Assembly (NCBI GenBank): GCA_964016985.1
Contig: OZ024827.1
Coordinates: forward strand, 19,175,275 to 19,239,274
DNA from: Anodontia alba
Lineage: Eukaryota > Mollusca > Bivalvia > Lucinida > Lucinidae
Direction of reading: 5' to 3'
DNA length: 64,000 nucleotides
The first letter of the stretch is position 1. Each line of letters opens with the position of its first letter. Below are positions 22,836 to 27,630 of this stretch, in pieces. A program made the translations under genes and the position numbers. Under the pieces are notes generated by a model, which ran no database searches, was not told the DNA's origin, and saw only the letters and a program-made list of their open reading frames with translations.

Positions 22836-23300
22836 AAAACAAATAGTGTTCGTTAAATATTTTTAGGAATTAACCCATTTATGCCGAGCAGACTCTTCTA
22901 CTTCAGTGCTTTGGACGAGTCCATTTCCATTATAAGGGATGTCTGTTTAGTTTTTTATCATCATGTTTTATATATATTCCCGTACTTAATGCAATCAGTG
23001 TAGACCTTGATAACACGCTACGTTCTGCGGCGTCTGATCTGGATCTACAATGTTTGCCAATGTCCCATTTATTGGACGCTAGGCTTAAATAGGTTAAGTG
23101 GGCATGAATGTTCGTATGAATTACAAGTATCTGTTTCATGTACATATTTGATTTAAATAAATGAAAACCGGTATGGGGGATGGGGGAATCTTACGGAATA
23201 TTTAGATGTGCAAGGAGCAGTCTGACTCTGTGCGCATAGGAACAAAATCTGCCATTGTACACCCGCAGTAATCCCTTGGTTAAAGGAGGTAAAGTGCTCC
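7211..23300 (-). CDS. GSTO: Glutathione S-transferase omega, left copy (gene span, four exons seen)
   Basis: Exons in transcript order are 23300-23195, 16841-16631, 12051-11925 and 7449-7211. They are bounded by AG/GT and join in phase (2, 0, 1) into about 227 codons, so with a short first exon the protein would be near the usual 240 residues of cytosolic GSTO. GSTOs are thioredoxin-fold enzymes with an active-site cysteine, doing glutathione-dependent thioltransferase, dehydroascorbate and methylarsonate reduction. Seen here are 'RFCSYAHRVRLLLAHLNIP' with the catalytic Cys, the 'NPRGLVPVIE' cis-proline loop, 'ESVDCCEYLDE' of the glutathione site, and a helical C-terminal domain with 'MLIDFILWPHMERI'. 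Introns carry the 29-bp minisatellite, tandem arrays and two mariners. The start exon was not found; it must end in phase 1 upstream of 23300. It is a near-identical, divergently oriented twin of the right-arm gene. Confidence 0.88.
7500..7760. repeat. Palindromic dispersed repeat
   Basis: 'gtgccttcgggcatacgcaa' faces 'catatgcccgaagacacg', with inner arms 'ccctgatcagactgcgcg' and 'gcgcaggctaatctgggc'. It looks like a common bivalve foldback repeat. It lies in the last GSTO intron; the mirror is at about 48245-48505. Confidence 0.6.
7787..8058 (+). mobile_element. Hairpin MITE (family A), copy L3
   Basis: It runs from 'cattaagaaaccatgcctat' (a mutated end) to 'ataggcatgttttcgtaatg'. The core carries 'gtgggtaggcgttcgaaccg'. 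The mirror is 47948-48226. Confidence 0.8.
8418..8532 (+). mobile_element. Half of a family A hairpin MITE
   Basis: Only the half with 'cccacgctttactatataaa' and the end 'ggcatgttttcgtgatg' is present. It starts inside 'gagttttgagcagaaatt'. The mariner below inserted directly behind it. The mirror half is 47481-47592. Confidence 0.75.
8535..9873 (+). mobile_element. Mariner element present only in the left arm
   Basis: The element is 1339 bp with 29-bp perfect terminal repeats beginning 'cgagggatgttcgaaatgaa', flanked by TA (8533-8534 and 9874-9875). The right arm at about 47476-47484 has the empty site with one TA ('cgtgatgtagatcc' read in this orientation). It sits in the last GSTO intron. 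Confidence 0.95.
8728..9803 (+). pseudogene. Mariner transposase (DD34D), disabled
   Basis: It starts at ATG 8728 ('MVGRSVDKKDEIRAY'). The N-terminal helix-turn-helix region includes 'VSYDTVRRWKKKFE' and 'VRDIARKVGISLSTVHFILK', followed by 'ARWVPHLLTDEQKRQR' and the catalytic block 'TGDETWDHYFEP'. A TAA at about 9280 ends the long frame, and a frameshift near 9391 precedes the rest ('HDNAPAH', 'PYSPDLAPCDF'). Spacing of the second and third aspartates, read in the better copy at 19612, is 34 residues, the classic mariner signature. It is a cut-and-paste DDE transposase family; this copy cannot be active. Confidence 0.92.
10090..10700. repeat. Dispersed repeat with 'gacgccgc' hairpin, split by a MITE
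   Basis: Order: 'aagcaaacagtgcagaccct', hairpin 'gacgccgcgttctgtggcgt', 'ctctgacgtcataccg', 'ataaccgttacctg', then a family A MITE (10363-10626), then 'ccttaaggaaattttggtgt' and 'ggctcgattgtaaacaatcg'. The same order occurs at 21205-21440 and 25165-25500 without the nested MITE. Confidence 0.65.
10363..10626 (+). mobile_element. Hairpin MITE (family A), copy L5, nested
   Basis: It runs from 'cattacgaaaacatactgaa' to 'ataggcatgttttcgtgatg' and interrupts the dispersed repeat at 10090-10700. The mirror is 46714-46991. Confidence 0.85.
10701..11174. other. No gene seen
   Basis: Intronic GSTO sequence. Two short direct repeats, 'ttcattgataaatacaggta' and 'ttcattgacaaatacaggta', lie at about 10998-11047. 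Confidence 0.5.
11175..11802. mobile_element. pogo-style MITE carrying a nested hairpin MITE
   Basis: The outer ends are 'tacagtcgaacttcaatgac' and (complement) 'tatagtaaaacttcaatgac'. A small hairpin 'actcattagaatcgc' / 'attctaatgagt' sits at about 11348-11378, and a family A MITE is inserted at 11475-11756. The mirror pair is 45568-46183. Confidence 0.7.
11475..11756 (-). mobile_element. Hairpin MITE (family A), copy L6, nested
   Basis: It runs from 'catcacgaaaacacacctat' to 'gggcgtgttttcgtaatg'. The core has lost part of its left arm ('aaaaatatgtgtgggtactc'). The mirror is 45614-45883. Confidence 0.8.
11925..12051 (-). CDS. GSTO: GSTO left copy, third visible exon
   Basis: 127 nt, not obvious as an ORF. 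On the minus strand it follows 'aatcaacag' and ends before 'gtaagt'. It encodes 'VTGPYYGALFSLGENRRDLE' through 'IYFGG'. The start is phase 0, matching the end of the previous exon, and the end is phase 1, matching the last exon. It differs from the right copy only by synonymous changes (CCC/CCT, AAA/AAG). Confidence 0.88.
12545..13400. repeat. 29-bp minisatellite, about 29 copies
   Basis: The unit is 'gaaccagcagcagggaaaga' + 'agaccttgt'. Units mostly alternate 'gaccatgtg' and 'gaccttgtg', so the working period is 58 bp. On the minus strand the unit lacks stops in all three frames, giving long overlapping frames (up to 320 codons) of 'FPCCWFTRSSF'-type repeats. I do not consider these genes. 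It lies in a GSTO intron. Confidence 0.95.
13578..13664. repeat. (GT)n then (GTTTT)n microsatellite
   Basis: Pure GT/GC-GT runs are followed by about six GTTTT units. The mirror at about 43660-43737 differs in repeat numbers. Confidence 0.95.
13926..14953. other. No gene; fragments of a 'gggaacaaggg' repeat
   Basis: Pieces such as 'aggggaataagggaacaaaa' and 'tctaaaactgaag' at 14210-14390 recur at 15190-15340 and 16210-16280, marking a dispersed repeat. No coding signal is seen. Confidence 0.5.
14954..15176 (-). mobile_element. Hairpin MITE (family A), copy L7, end-truncated
   Basis: The first terminus is lost ('ttatacttttacatagtaaa'); the other, 'ggagtgttttcgtaatg', remains. The hairpin tip is shortened to 'gttagaattttaac'. 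The mirror is 42108-42328. Confidence 0.75.
15530..16200. repeat. Tandem array, roughly 190-bp units
   Basis: About 3.5 units carry 'gaccttgaccttgaggtca', 'gctgaataaaactttgga' and 'atggtttggaaaatatgag', ending 'tctaaggcgagctaaaaatc'. The right arm has about 470 bp less (left bases about 15688-16158 are absent there). Confidence 0.8.
16334..16555. mobile_element. MITE with 'ttaacccatttatgcc' ends
   Basis: The ends are 'tttatccatttgcgcctagc' and (complement) 'taacccatttatgccaagtg'. The internal 'gacgccgcag' hairpin has lost one arm here but is complete in the mirror (41192-41418). A relative lies at 22872-23095. Confidence 0.65.
16631..16841 (-). CDS. GSTO: GSTO left copy, second visible exon
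   Basis: 211 nt. On the minus strand it follows 'gttttag' and ends before 'gtaata'. It encodes 'HEIINIDLESKPRWFIDRNP' through 'MIERFSE', including the cis-Pro loop 'GLVPVIE' and the 'CESVDCCEYLDE' motif. The start (one base, completing Pro) and end (phase 0) match the neighbouring exons. The predicted protein is identical in both arms. Confidence 0.92.
16850..19460. mobile_element. Composite element with about 165-bp tandem core
   Basis: Left end: 'caagaggaccatggtggtcc' then 'tatcgctcacctgagcaaac'. Right end: 'gtgatcacaaaagctcacct' then 'gagctaaaaa'. The core (about 16975-19250) is some 14 diverged units containing 'cttgaacaatcttggtagag', 'gttatattgaaatcggtcca' and 'atagatatatagggaaaata', with C-rich runs between units. 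It resembles tandem-repeat-bearing bivalve elements (pearl-type or Helitron-derived); that assignment is inference. The mirror is 38265-40895. Confidence 0.75.
19612..20944 (+). mobile_element. Mariner element shared by both arms
   Basis: About 1333 bp, with the same 'cgagggatgttcgaaatgaa' terminal repeats and TA flanks as the copy at 8535. It lies between the first two visible GSTO exons. The mirror is 36780-38115, so it was present before the arms became separate copies. Confidence 0.95.
19805..20874 (+). pseudogene. Mariner transposase (DD34D), frameshifted
   Basis: Relative to the copy at 8728 it has small deletions after the ATG ('gtcgacaaaaagatg', one A fewer), at 'ggtgtagtcc' and 'gaaatctcc', and one near 20370. 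Intact pieces are 20132-20389, with 'TGDETWVHYFEP', and 20386-20874, with 'LLHDNAPAHT', 'PPYSPDLAPCDFFLFP' and the C-terminus 'SSHGEYFEGMK'. All three catalytic aspartates can be read, D to D spacing 34 for the last two, but not in one frame. Confidence 0.93.
21205..21440. repeat. Dispersed 'gacgtcag / gcaaacagtgcag' repeat
   Basis: Same order of blocks as 10090-10700, here read as 'ggtaacggttatttgaagcc', 'agtgacgtcagagtgctg', 'ggcaaacagtgcagatccag'. The open frame on its minus strand (20840-21199) combines the mariner end with this repeat and is not supported as a gene. Confidence 0.6.
21535..21782 (-). mobile_element. tRNA-derived SINE with target-site duplication
   Basis: On the minus strand: tRNA-like head 'cccgtagcctagtggataag' (A box), 'gtggttcgagcctcg' (B box), body, 'gggccgtaaaacccaaatc' and a poly(A) tail. 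A 12-bp duplication 'ccatttgactac' flanks it (21523-21534, 21783-21794). The head contains 'gactcttaatcc', suggesting a tRNA-Lys origin (tentative). The mirror is 35943-36189. Confidence 0.85.
21830..22149. mobile_element. pogo/Tigger-style MITE
   Basis: The ends are 'tacagttgactctcgttatc' on both sides (inverted), with 'gtggaaaagaggagaaattg' palindromes in the middle. The mirror is 35577-35895. Confidence 0.8.
22150..22482. other. No gene seen
   Basis: AT-rich, no repeats or coding signal that I recognise. Confidence 0.5.
22483..22725 (-). mobile_element. tRNA-derived SINE with (GT)n tail
   Basis: Read on the minus strand: 'cgttcgcttagacgatagg' (A-box-like), then 'gtctcgggttcgaatcccgc' (perfect B box), a short body and a (CA/CG-CA)n end. 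The mirror is about 35030-35245, where the simple repeat is shorter. Confidence 0.7.
22785..22836. repeat. (CT)n microsatellite
   Basis: Nearly pure CT run; the mirror (GA)n is 34921-34954, shorter. Confidence 0.95.
22872..23095. mobile_element. MITE with 'ttaacccatttatgcc' ends
   Basis: It starts 'ttaacccatttatgccgagc' and ends 'acgctaggcttaaataggtt'. The internal hairpin includes 'cgttctgcggcgtctgatc'. The mirror is about 34665-34885. Confidence 0.65.
23195..23300 (-). CDS. GSTO: GSTO left copy, exon with the catalytic cysteine
   Basis: 106 nt. On the minus strand it follows 'gtttatttcag' and ends before 'gtaaga'. It encodes 'STLPPLTKGLLRVYNGRFCS' then 'YAHRVRLLLAHLNIP'. The active-site motif is Cys-Ser-Tyr-Ala where most GSTOs have Cys-Pro-Phe/Tyr-Ala. 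No in-frame Met is present, so an upstream exon is required. Confidence 0.88.
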
Positions 23301-23459
23301 CTGAAATAAACAAGAAAACACACAGATAGTAGGGGTCAATAAATAGAACAACTTCGGTCCAAATCTATTTTCCTGCATTTCCTGTACTGTTTTGCACTTT
23401 TAGGCTATTGAACAAAATACGAAGTCAGATTACGTTTTTCAATTGAGCGCCATCGCTGT

Positions 23460-23548
23460 ATTACGAGCATAAATTTGATTATCTTCAAAACAAAAAAACA
23501 ACAACAAAAAAACAAAACAAAAAGAAAACAACAAGATTCTTGTTGTTT

Positions 23549-23579
<31 letters not shown>

Positions 23580-23670
23580 GTTGTTGTTTTTTTTTGTTGT
23601 TTTTGTTTTGTTTTGTTTTTTGTTGTTGTTGTTGTTGTTGTTTTTTGTTGTTGTTTTTTCTATTATCTGC
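23460..23670. repeat. Low-complexity (CAA/TTG)n inverted tract
   Basis: 'aaacaacaacaaaaaaacaa' is followed by long T/GTT runs, forming a self-complementary tract. Open frames here are artefacts. The mirror is about 34105-34270. Confidence 0.9.
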
Positions 23671-23711
23671 TGTGGTCTAAGCATTACATGGAGAGGTATA
23701 ATCCGATATAA

Positions 23712-23933
23712 CATCACGAAAACATGCCTATATAATTTTGACCCCATGAAACCCCACTTTATATAGTAAAACTGGGGTTTACAGGGGTATACATTATTTT
23801 TCTTATTTCTGCATAAAATATACACAATCTATGTTTTGAGCAGAAATATGAAAAATATGAGTTTTTATCTGAAAATTTTCAGTTTTTGGAGGTGAAATTT
23901 TCTATATATTTAAATAGGCGTGTTTCCGTAATG
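23712..23933 (-). mobile_element. Hairpin MITE (family A), copy L8, core deleted
   Basis: The ends 'catcacgaaaacatgcctat' and 'ggcgtgtttccgtaatg' are intact. The hairpin core is mostly gone ('gcataaaatatacacaatct'). The mirror is 33834-34055. Confidence 0.8.
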
Positions 23934-23991
23934 AGTAGTAGAAACTTTTTTATATTCTGTGGTGAAATGGTTATACGCTGTAGTATTTTAT

Positions 23992-24292
23992 TACCGTATT
24001 CGACCTAATTACCGCACATACTCTCCATAGTCTTCAAATTATAGCCAGTGTACTTTTTGTCTACTTCTTTATAAAGGCATATGTTGTGGGTACCCATCTG
24101 AATTGCATCGACTTGTCGATGCAATTCAAATGAGTACCCACAACATATGTTTAAATAAAGAAAATCAGAAAAAAAAACTCGCATAAACACCAAATAAGGC
24201 CTTTGCTGATATTTGTTTTTAAGGGTATCCTTAGTAAGTCATATTTTGGAAAAACTTAAGCGCACTGTGCGGTAATTAGGTCGAATACGGTA
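23992..24292. mobile_element. 301-bp MITE, TA-flanked, 'taccgtattcgacctaatta' ends
   Basis: The terminal inverted repeats match over about 27 bp ('taccgtattcgacctaatta...'). The centre holds a hairpin 'gtgggtacccatctgaattg' / 'caattcaaatgagtacccac', whose 'gtgggtac' stem edge resembles family A though the ends are unrelated. The mirror is 33473-33775. Confidence 0.8.
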
Positions 24293-24326
24293 TATGCTGT
24301 GGTCTCAGTGTTATATGCTGCGCTTT

Positions 24327-24534
24327 CATTACGAAAACATGCATATTCAAATATATAGAAAAATTCACCTCCAAAAACTGAAAAATATTTTTCATGTTTC
24401 TGCCCAAAACATAGATTGTGGGTACTCGTTAGAACGCCTCAGCGAGATGGTTCTAACGAGTACCCACAATCTATGTTTTTGAGCAGAAATAAGAAAAATA
24501 ATGTATACCCTTGTAAACCCCAGTTCTACTATAC
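24327..24534 (+). mobile_element. Hairpin MITE (family A), copy L9, truncated
   Basis: It starts 'cattacgaaaacatgcatat'; the far end is lost after 'cccagttctactata'. The mirror is about 33237-33438. Confidence 0.75.
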
Positions 24535-24663
24535 TGTTCAATTGGAGATGTTTTGAATCCTTGGCTACCCACAGAGACTCTGACTAGACTGTGTGGATCT
24601 GAATCTTCACTCAGCGCACATACAGTCTTGTAAAATAATGTTGCGCCCGGGCTCATTTCCTTC

Positions 24664-24776
24664 CCAACGGGCACACGACGTTTTTACAACGTCGTCTCAA
24701 CGTCAATGCAACGACATGACGTTGCATCGATGTTTAGACGACGTTGTATAACGTCATGTGTCTGCTGGGTATTGAA
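24664..24776. repeat. 'acgtcg' hairpin repeat
   Basis: 'acgacgtttttacaacgtcg' faces 'gacgacgttgtataacgtca', ending 'tgtgtctgctgggta'. It is a foldback element related to the shorter 'aacgttgcat' repeats at 25615-25690. Confidence 0.6.
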
Positions 24777-24937
24777 TTACTGAAAACGTGAGAAACAACT
24801 TAACTCTAAAAGTAGGAAACGAAGGACTCGTCCGGCTAGAACTTCAGTTTATGTTGATTTTCTTTCCGTCTTGTCCCTGAATATATCCGGTAGACTTTCT
24901 GCCATTTTAACGCTTAGCACTCTGGGTAAAATTTTCA

Positions 24938-25098
24938 GCAGACGACATTTTGAAGTATTTTTCTTATTTTTCCCAGAAAACAGGATTTGTCATTTCATGC
25001 AAATTGTCTCCTAGGGAGACAATTTGCATGAAATGTCAAATCCTGCTTTCTGAGAAAAATAAGAAAAATATCATCAATTTGTCATCTGCTGAAAATGC
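24938..25098. repeat. Near-perfect 160-bp hairpin
   Basis: Arms run from 'cagcagacgacattttgaag' to (complement) 'cagcagatgacaaattgatg', almost perfectly paired around 'gtctcctagggagac'. The mirror is about 32676-32830. Confidence 0.85.
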
Positions 25099-25164
25099 CC
25101 TGAGAGTGGTAAAGGTTAAATCAATGTACTCAAAGTACTGCTGGGTCGACTGTCTCTAAGTGTA

Positions 25165-25500
25165 GACTGGGATAATGGTCCTGAACGAGGACTTAAAACG
25201 GTTTCATTTAACACTTAGCTTCCTGTTATTTAATCAAACAGTGCAGACCCTAATTCTGCGGTGTCTGAACTGGGTCTGCACTGTTTGCCAATATCCAAGA
25301 TAACCCTCTTAACACGACACTCTGACGTCACAGCGACAAGAATAGCGCGGCTATAAATAACTGTTACCCGGATTTTGTGTAAACGTGCAGTTTGATTTCA
25401 TTGGTCAATGATAAGCACGTGGACAACAACCTTAAGGAAATTTTAGTGTAAGTATTTTTTTTTTTTTTTTTTTTTTTTGGCTCGATTGTGAACAATCAAT
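25165..25500. repeat. Dispersed repeat, third copy in this arm
   Basis: The same block order as 10090-10700: 'caaacagtgcagaccctaat', 'ctctgacgtcacagcg', 'gtggacaacaaccttaagga', then a poly(T) and 'ggctcgattgtgaacaatc'. The mirror is about 32270-32610. Confidence 0.6.
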
Positions 25501-25702
25501 CGACACAAAAGGGAAGCAATTTTATAACATGTTTGTTTCCCTGTTATAACATGTTTGCTTCCCTGCACATCAAGGCCGTTCTCAAAAGGTGTCTACTCTA
25601 AGAGGAAGATGAAATTAACGTCGATGCATCGGCATGACGTTTATACAACGTTGCATAAACTTCTATGATATAACGTTGCATCTACTTTAATGCGTTGTAT
25701 AA

Positions 25703-25888
25703 ATGCAAGGAGAGAGCTATATCGGAATGACCTATAGTGAATTCACCGGATTTTTTCTAGAAGACAACAGCAAAATTAAGCCGTGTTCGAAACGGCACAA
25801 GTTCGCCGGGCCAAAACTGTTTACGGCAGCGGGGAAAGTTAAAGTGGAACTGCTGAAGGCTGAAATTCTTCAAAAAGCTCGCAACTAA
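25703..25888 (+). CDS. Small ORF of unknown function (61 codons)
   Basis: ATG...TAA with a balanced, coding-like composition ('SYIGMTYSEFTGFFLEDNSK', 'AAGKVKVELLKAEILQKARN') and higher GC than its surroundings. The predicted protein is the same in the mirror (31883-32068, minus). I do not recognise it. It is oriented against the GSTO gene of this arm. It could be a small gene, a last exon ('tgcaag' precedes it) or chance. Confidence 0.3.
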   Translation: MQGESYIGMTYSEFTGFFLEDNSKIKPCSKRHKFAGPKLFTAAGKVKVELLKAEILQKARN

Positions 25889-25898
25889 AATAACTGTT

Positions 25899-26179
25899 CA
25901 TCACGAAAACATACCTATATAATTTTGACCCCCTTAAATCCCACTTTCATATAGTAAAACTGGGGTTTACAGGGGTATACATTTTTTTTCTTATTTCTGC
26001 TCAAAAACATAGATTGTGGTACTGGTAAGAACCGCCTCCCCAAGGCGGTTCTAACGAGTACTCACAATCTATGTTTTGAGCAGAAATATGAAAAATATCA
26101 GAATTTTTTTTTACCTGAAAATTTTCCTTTTTTGGTTGTAAAATTTTCAATATATTTGAATAGGCGTGTTTTCGTAACG
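25899..26179 (-). mobile_element. Hairpin MITE (family A), copy L10
   Basis: It begins 'catcacgaaaacatacctat' directly behind the small ORF and ends 'ggcgtgttttcgtaacg'. The mirror is 31593-31872. Confidence 0.85.
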
Positions 26180-26367
26180 TGATTTTTAGACATTGGAACA
26201 ACGCCTCAATGTAAAACTGAAAACGTTGTACGATACCTTCTTGTTAGAGGTAGTTCCACCGCTTCCCAGGAGTGCACAAAGACAATGCCCTTGAGAATGT
26301 TCAGCCATTTCAATTTTAGAACTAGCAGAATAATCCTCTTCACAAATGATGCTTGGATTTTGTAATT

Positions 26368-26527
26368 CTACAATATATGATTTCGTAAGCGGTCAACCCG
26401 AATGCCTAATTTGTGCGTACGCGCGCCCTGATCCCGGTATTCGATGTCCGCATATATTCCAAAACATATGTTTCGAAGGCATACGTTCACGTGACGGGCG
26501 TCATGCACATATAGGCATAAGGCCAAA
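26368..26527 (-). CDS. Candidate terminal exon, left copy (unknown gene)
   Basis: On the minus strand a pyrimidine tract and CAG acceptor are followed by one base and 52 open codons to TAG ('LALCLYVHDARHVNVCLRNI...VDRLRNHIL'). The stretch is GC- and CpG-rich against an AT-rich background. The opposite strand is also open for 61 codons, so the strand is not certain. The start phase equals that of the exon candidate at 27051-27219. The protein is not recognised. The mirror is 31245-31404. Confidence 0.35.
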
Positions 26528-26589
26528 CTGAAAAAAAAAAATATGTTTATTTAGGATAACATGTTAGAAAAAAAATTAAAAAAGGTAGG

Positions 26590-26735
26590 GTAGGTTGTTG
26601 TTGTTGTTTTGTTTTTTTTTTGTTTTGCTTTGTTTGTTTGTTTTTTGTGTTTGTTTTTTGTGGGGTTTTGTTTTTGTGTTTTTGTTTGTTTGTTGTTGTT
26701 TTGTTGTTTTTTTTGCTGTTGTTTTGATTTGTTTT

Positions 26736-26767
<32 letters not shown>

Positions 26768-26800
26768 TTGTTGTTTTTTTGTCGTTTTTTTTCTACATTT
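26590..26800. repeat. T/GTTT low-complexity tract
   Basis: Long T runs with G interruptions; the poly-Phe/Cys/Val open frames over it are artefacts. The mirror is about 31000-31195. Confidence 0.95.
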
Positions 26801-26892
26801 TATTAAGTAGAATTATACCATAATTACCAATTATGTTTGGTCTTTACCAAGGCAGTTTGACTACCCTTTGATGTGTCTAAAAGTATCGATAG

Positions 26893-26970
26893 GATGACAA
26901 ACAGTGTAGACCCTAATCAAACTGCTCCTACAGGAGCAGTTTGATCTTGGACTACACTGTTTGTTCAGAC
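26893..26970. repeat. Hairpin repeat ('caaacagtgtagaccctaat')
   Basis: 'caaacagtgtagaccctaat' + 'caaactgctcct' faces 'aggagcagtttgatcttgga' + 'ctacactgtttg'. It is a variant of the dispersed 'gcaaacagtg' hairpin, here with 'aaactgctcc' in place of 'gacgccgc'. Confidence 0.7.
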
Positions 26971-27050
26971 CTACTTGTCTGAATATTCAGCATAAACATT
27001 ATATCCCAGGCCTACATGTGTAACAACGGCTATGAAAATATTGCGTATCT

Positions 27051-27219
27051 TCAATCTGAGCAGGATATTTGCTGATTGTCTGTGTATGATGCATGAACAG
27101 TAAAACCACTGATCAGGCTACACAAATATGCAAGCCTTTGTGACTCAAGTACAATGGCTACATCTTCAGGGAAGACAAATATGTCAAACTGTTTTACTTC
27201 GCATCTGAAAAGCGGTCCA
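27051..27219 (-). CDS. Candidate terminal exon, left copy (possibly FERM-domain protein)
   Basis: On the minus strand an ideal acceptor ('ttttccttttacag') is followed by one base and 56 open codons to TGA ('GPLFRCEVKQFDIFVFPEDV', 'AIVLESQRLAYLCSLISGFT'). The 'SLISGF' segment resembles the end of a FERM lobe (compare 'LIDGYYRL'-type motifs), but this is weak. Two amino acids differ from the mirror exon (30575-30743). A 120-bp piece of it was copied into the loop of the adjacent MITE (27478-27597). Same strand as GSTO, 3.7 kb upstream of its first visible exon. Confidence 0.45.
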
Positions 27220-27318
27220 CTGTAAAAGGAAAAAATGTAAAAAAAAAAAAAAAACAAGTCCCAGAAGTTGTCTCCCTTGTAACAAATAGTAGAAAATCTA
27301 GTACCTTTATGTTACACC

Positions 27319-27630
27319 CATTACGGAAACATGCCTAGTCAAAGATATAGAAAATTTTACCTCCAAAAACTGAAAATTTTCAGAAAAAAAAAAAAAAAAC
27401 AAAAAAAAAAACTAATATTTTTCATATTTCCGCTCAAAACATAGATTGTGGGTACTCTTTAGAACCGCCTCGGCGGGATATTTGCTGACTGTCTGTGTAT
27501 GATGCGTGAACAGTAAAACCACTAATCAGGCTACACAAATATGCAAGCCTTTGTGACTCAAGTACAATGGCTACACTTTCAGGGAAGACAAATCTGTCTC
27601 GAAGCGGTTCTTACAATTACCCACAATCTA
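27319..27630 (+). mobile_element. Family A MITE with captured exon piece, cut by the palindrome junction
   Basis: It starts 'cattacggaaacatgcctag'. In the hairpin loop, after 'gaaccgcctcggcg', lies about 120 bp copied from 27062-27185. The right stem resumes ('cgaagcggttcttacaatta') and stops at 27630, where the non-LTR ORF of the spacer begins. The complete version is 30048-30466. Confidence 0.88.

Larger units (their letters stand above)
1..27630 (+). repeat. Left arm of a giant inverted repeat
   Basis: This whole segment reappears as its reverse complement at about 30159-55949. Mirror pairs include mariner transposase fragments (20386-20874 with 36850-37338, same predicted protein), GSTO exons (16631-16841 with 40905-41115), the 29-bp minisatellite (12545-13400 with 43935-44828), and base 1 with about 55949. 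The coordinate sum of mirror points drifts from 57789 at the spacer to about 55950 at the window edge because of indels, mainly a mariner at 8535-9873 and extra tandem-array sequence at about 15688-16158 here. The arm is cut by the window edge, so its full length is unknown. Confidence 0.97.

Noticed and set aside
23439..23825. ORFs of 60-128 codons with poly-Lys/Asn or poly-Phe/Val
   Set aside because: Translation of CAA/TTG low-complexity tracts; mirror at 34020-34319 behaves the same with different lengths. The same applies to 26595-26810 and 30987-31222.
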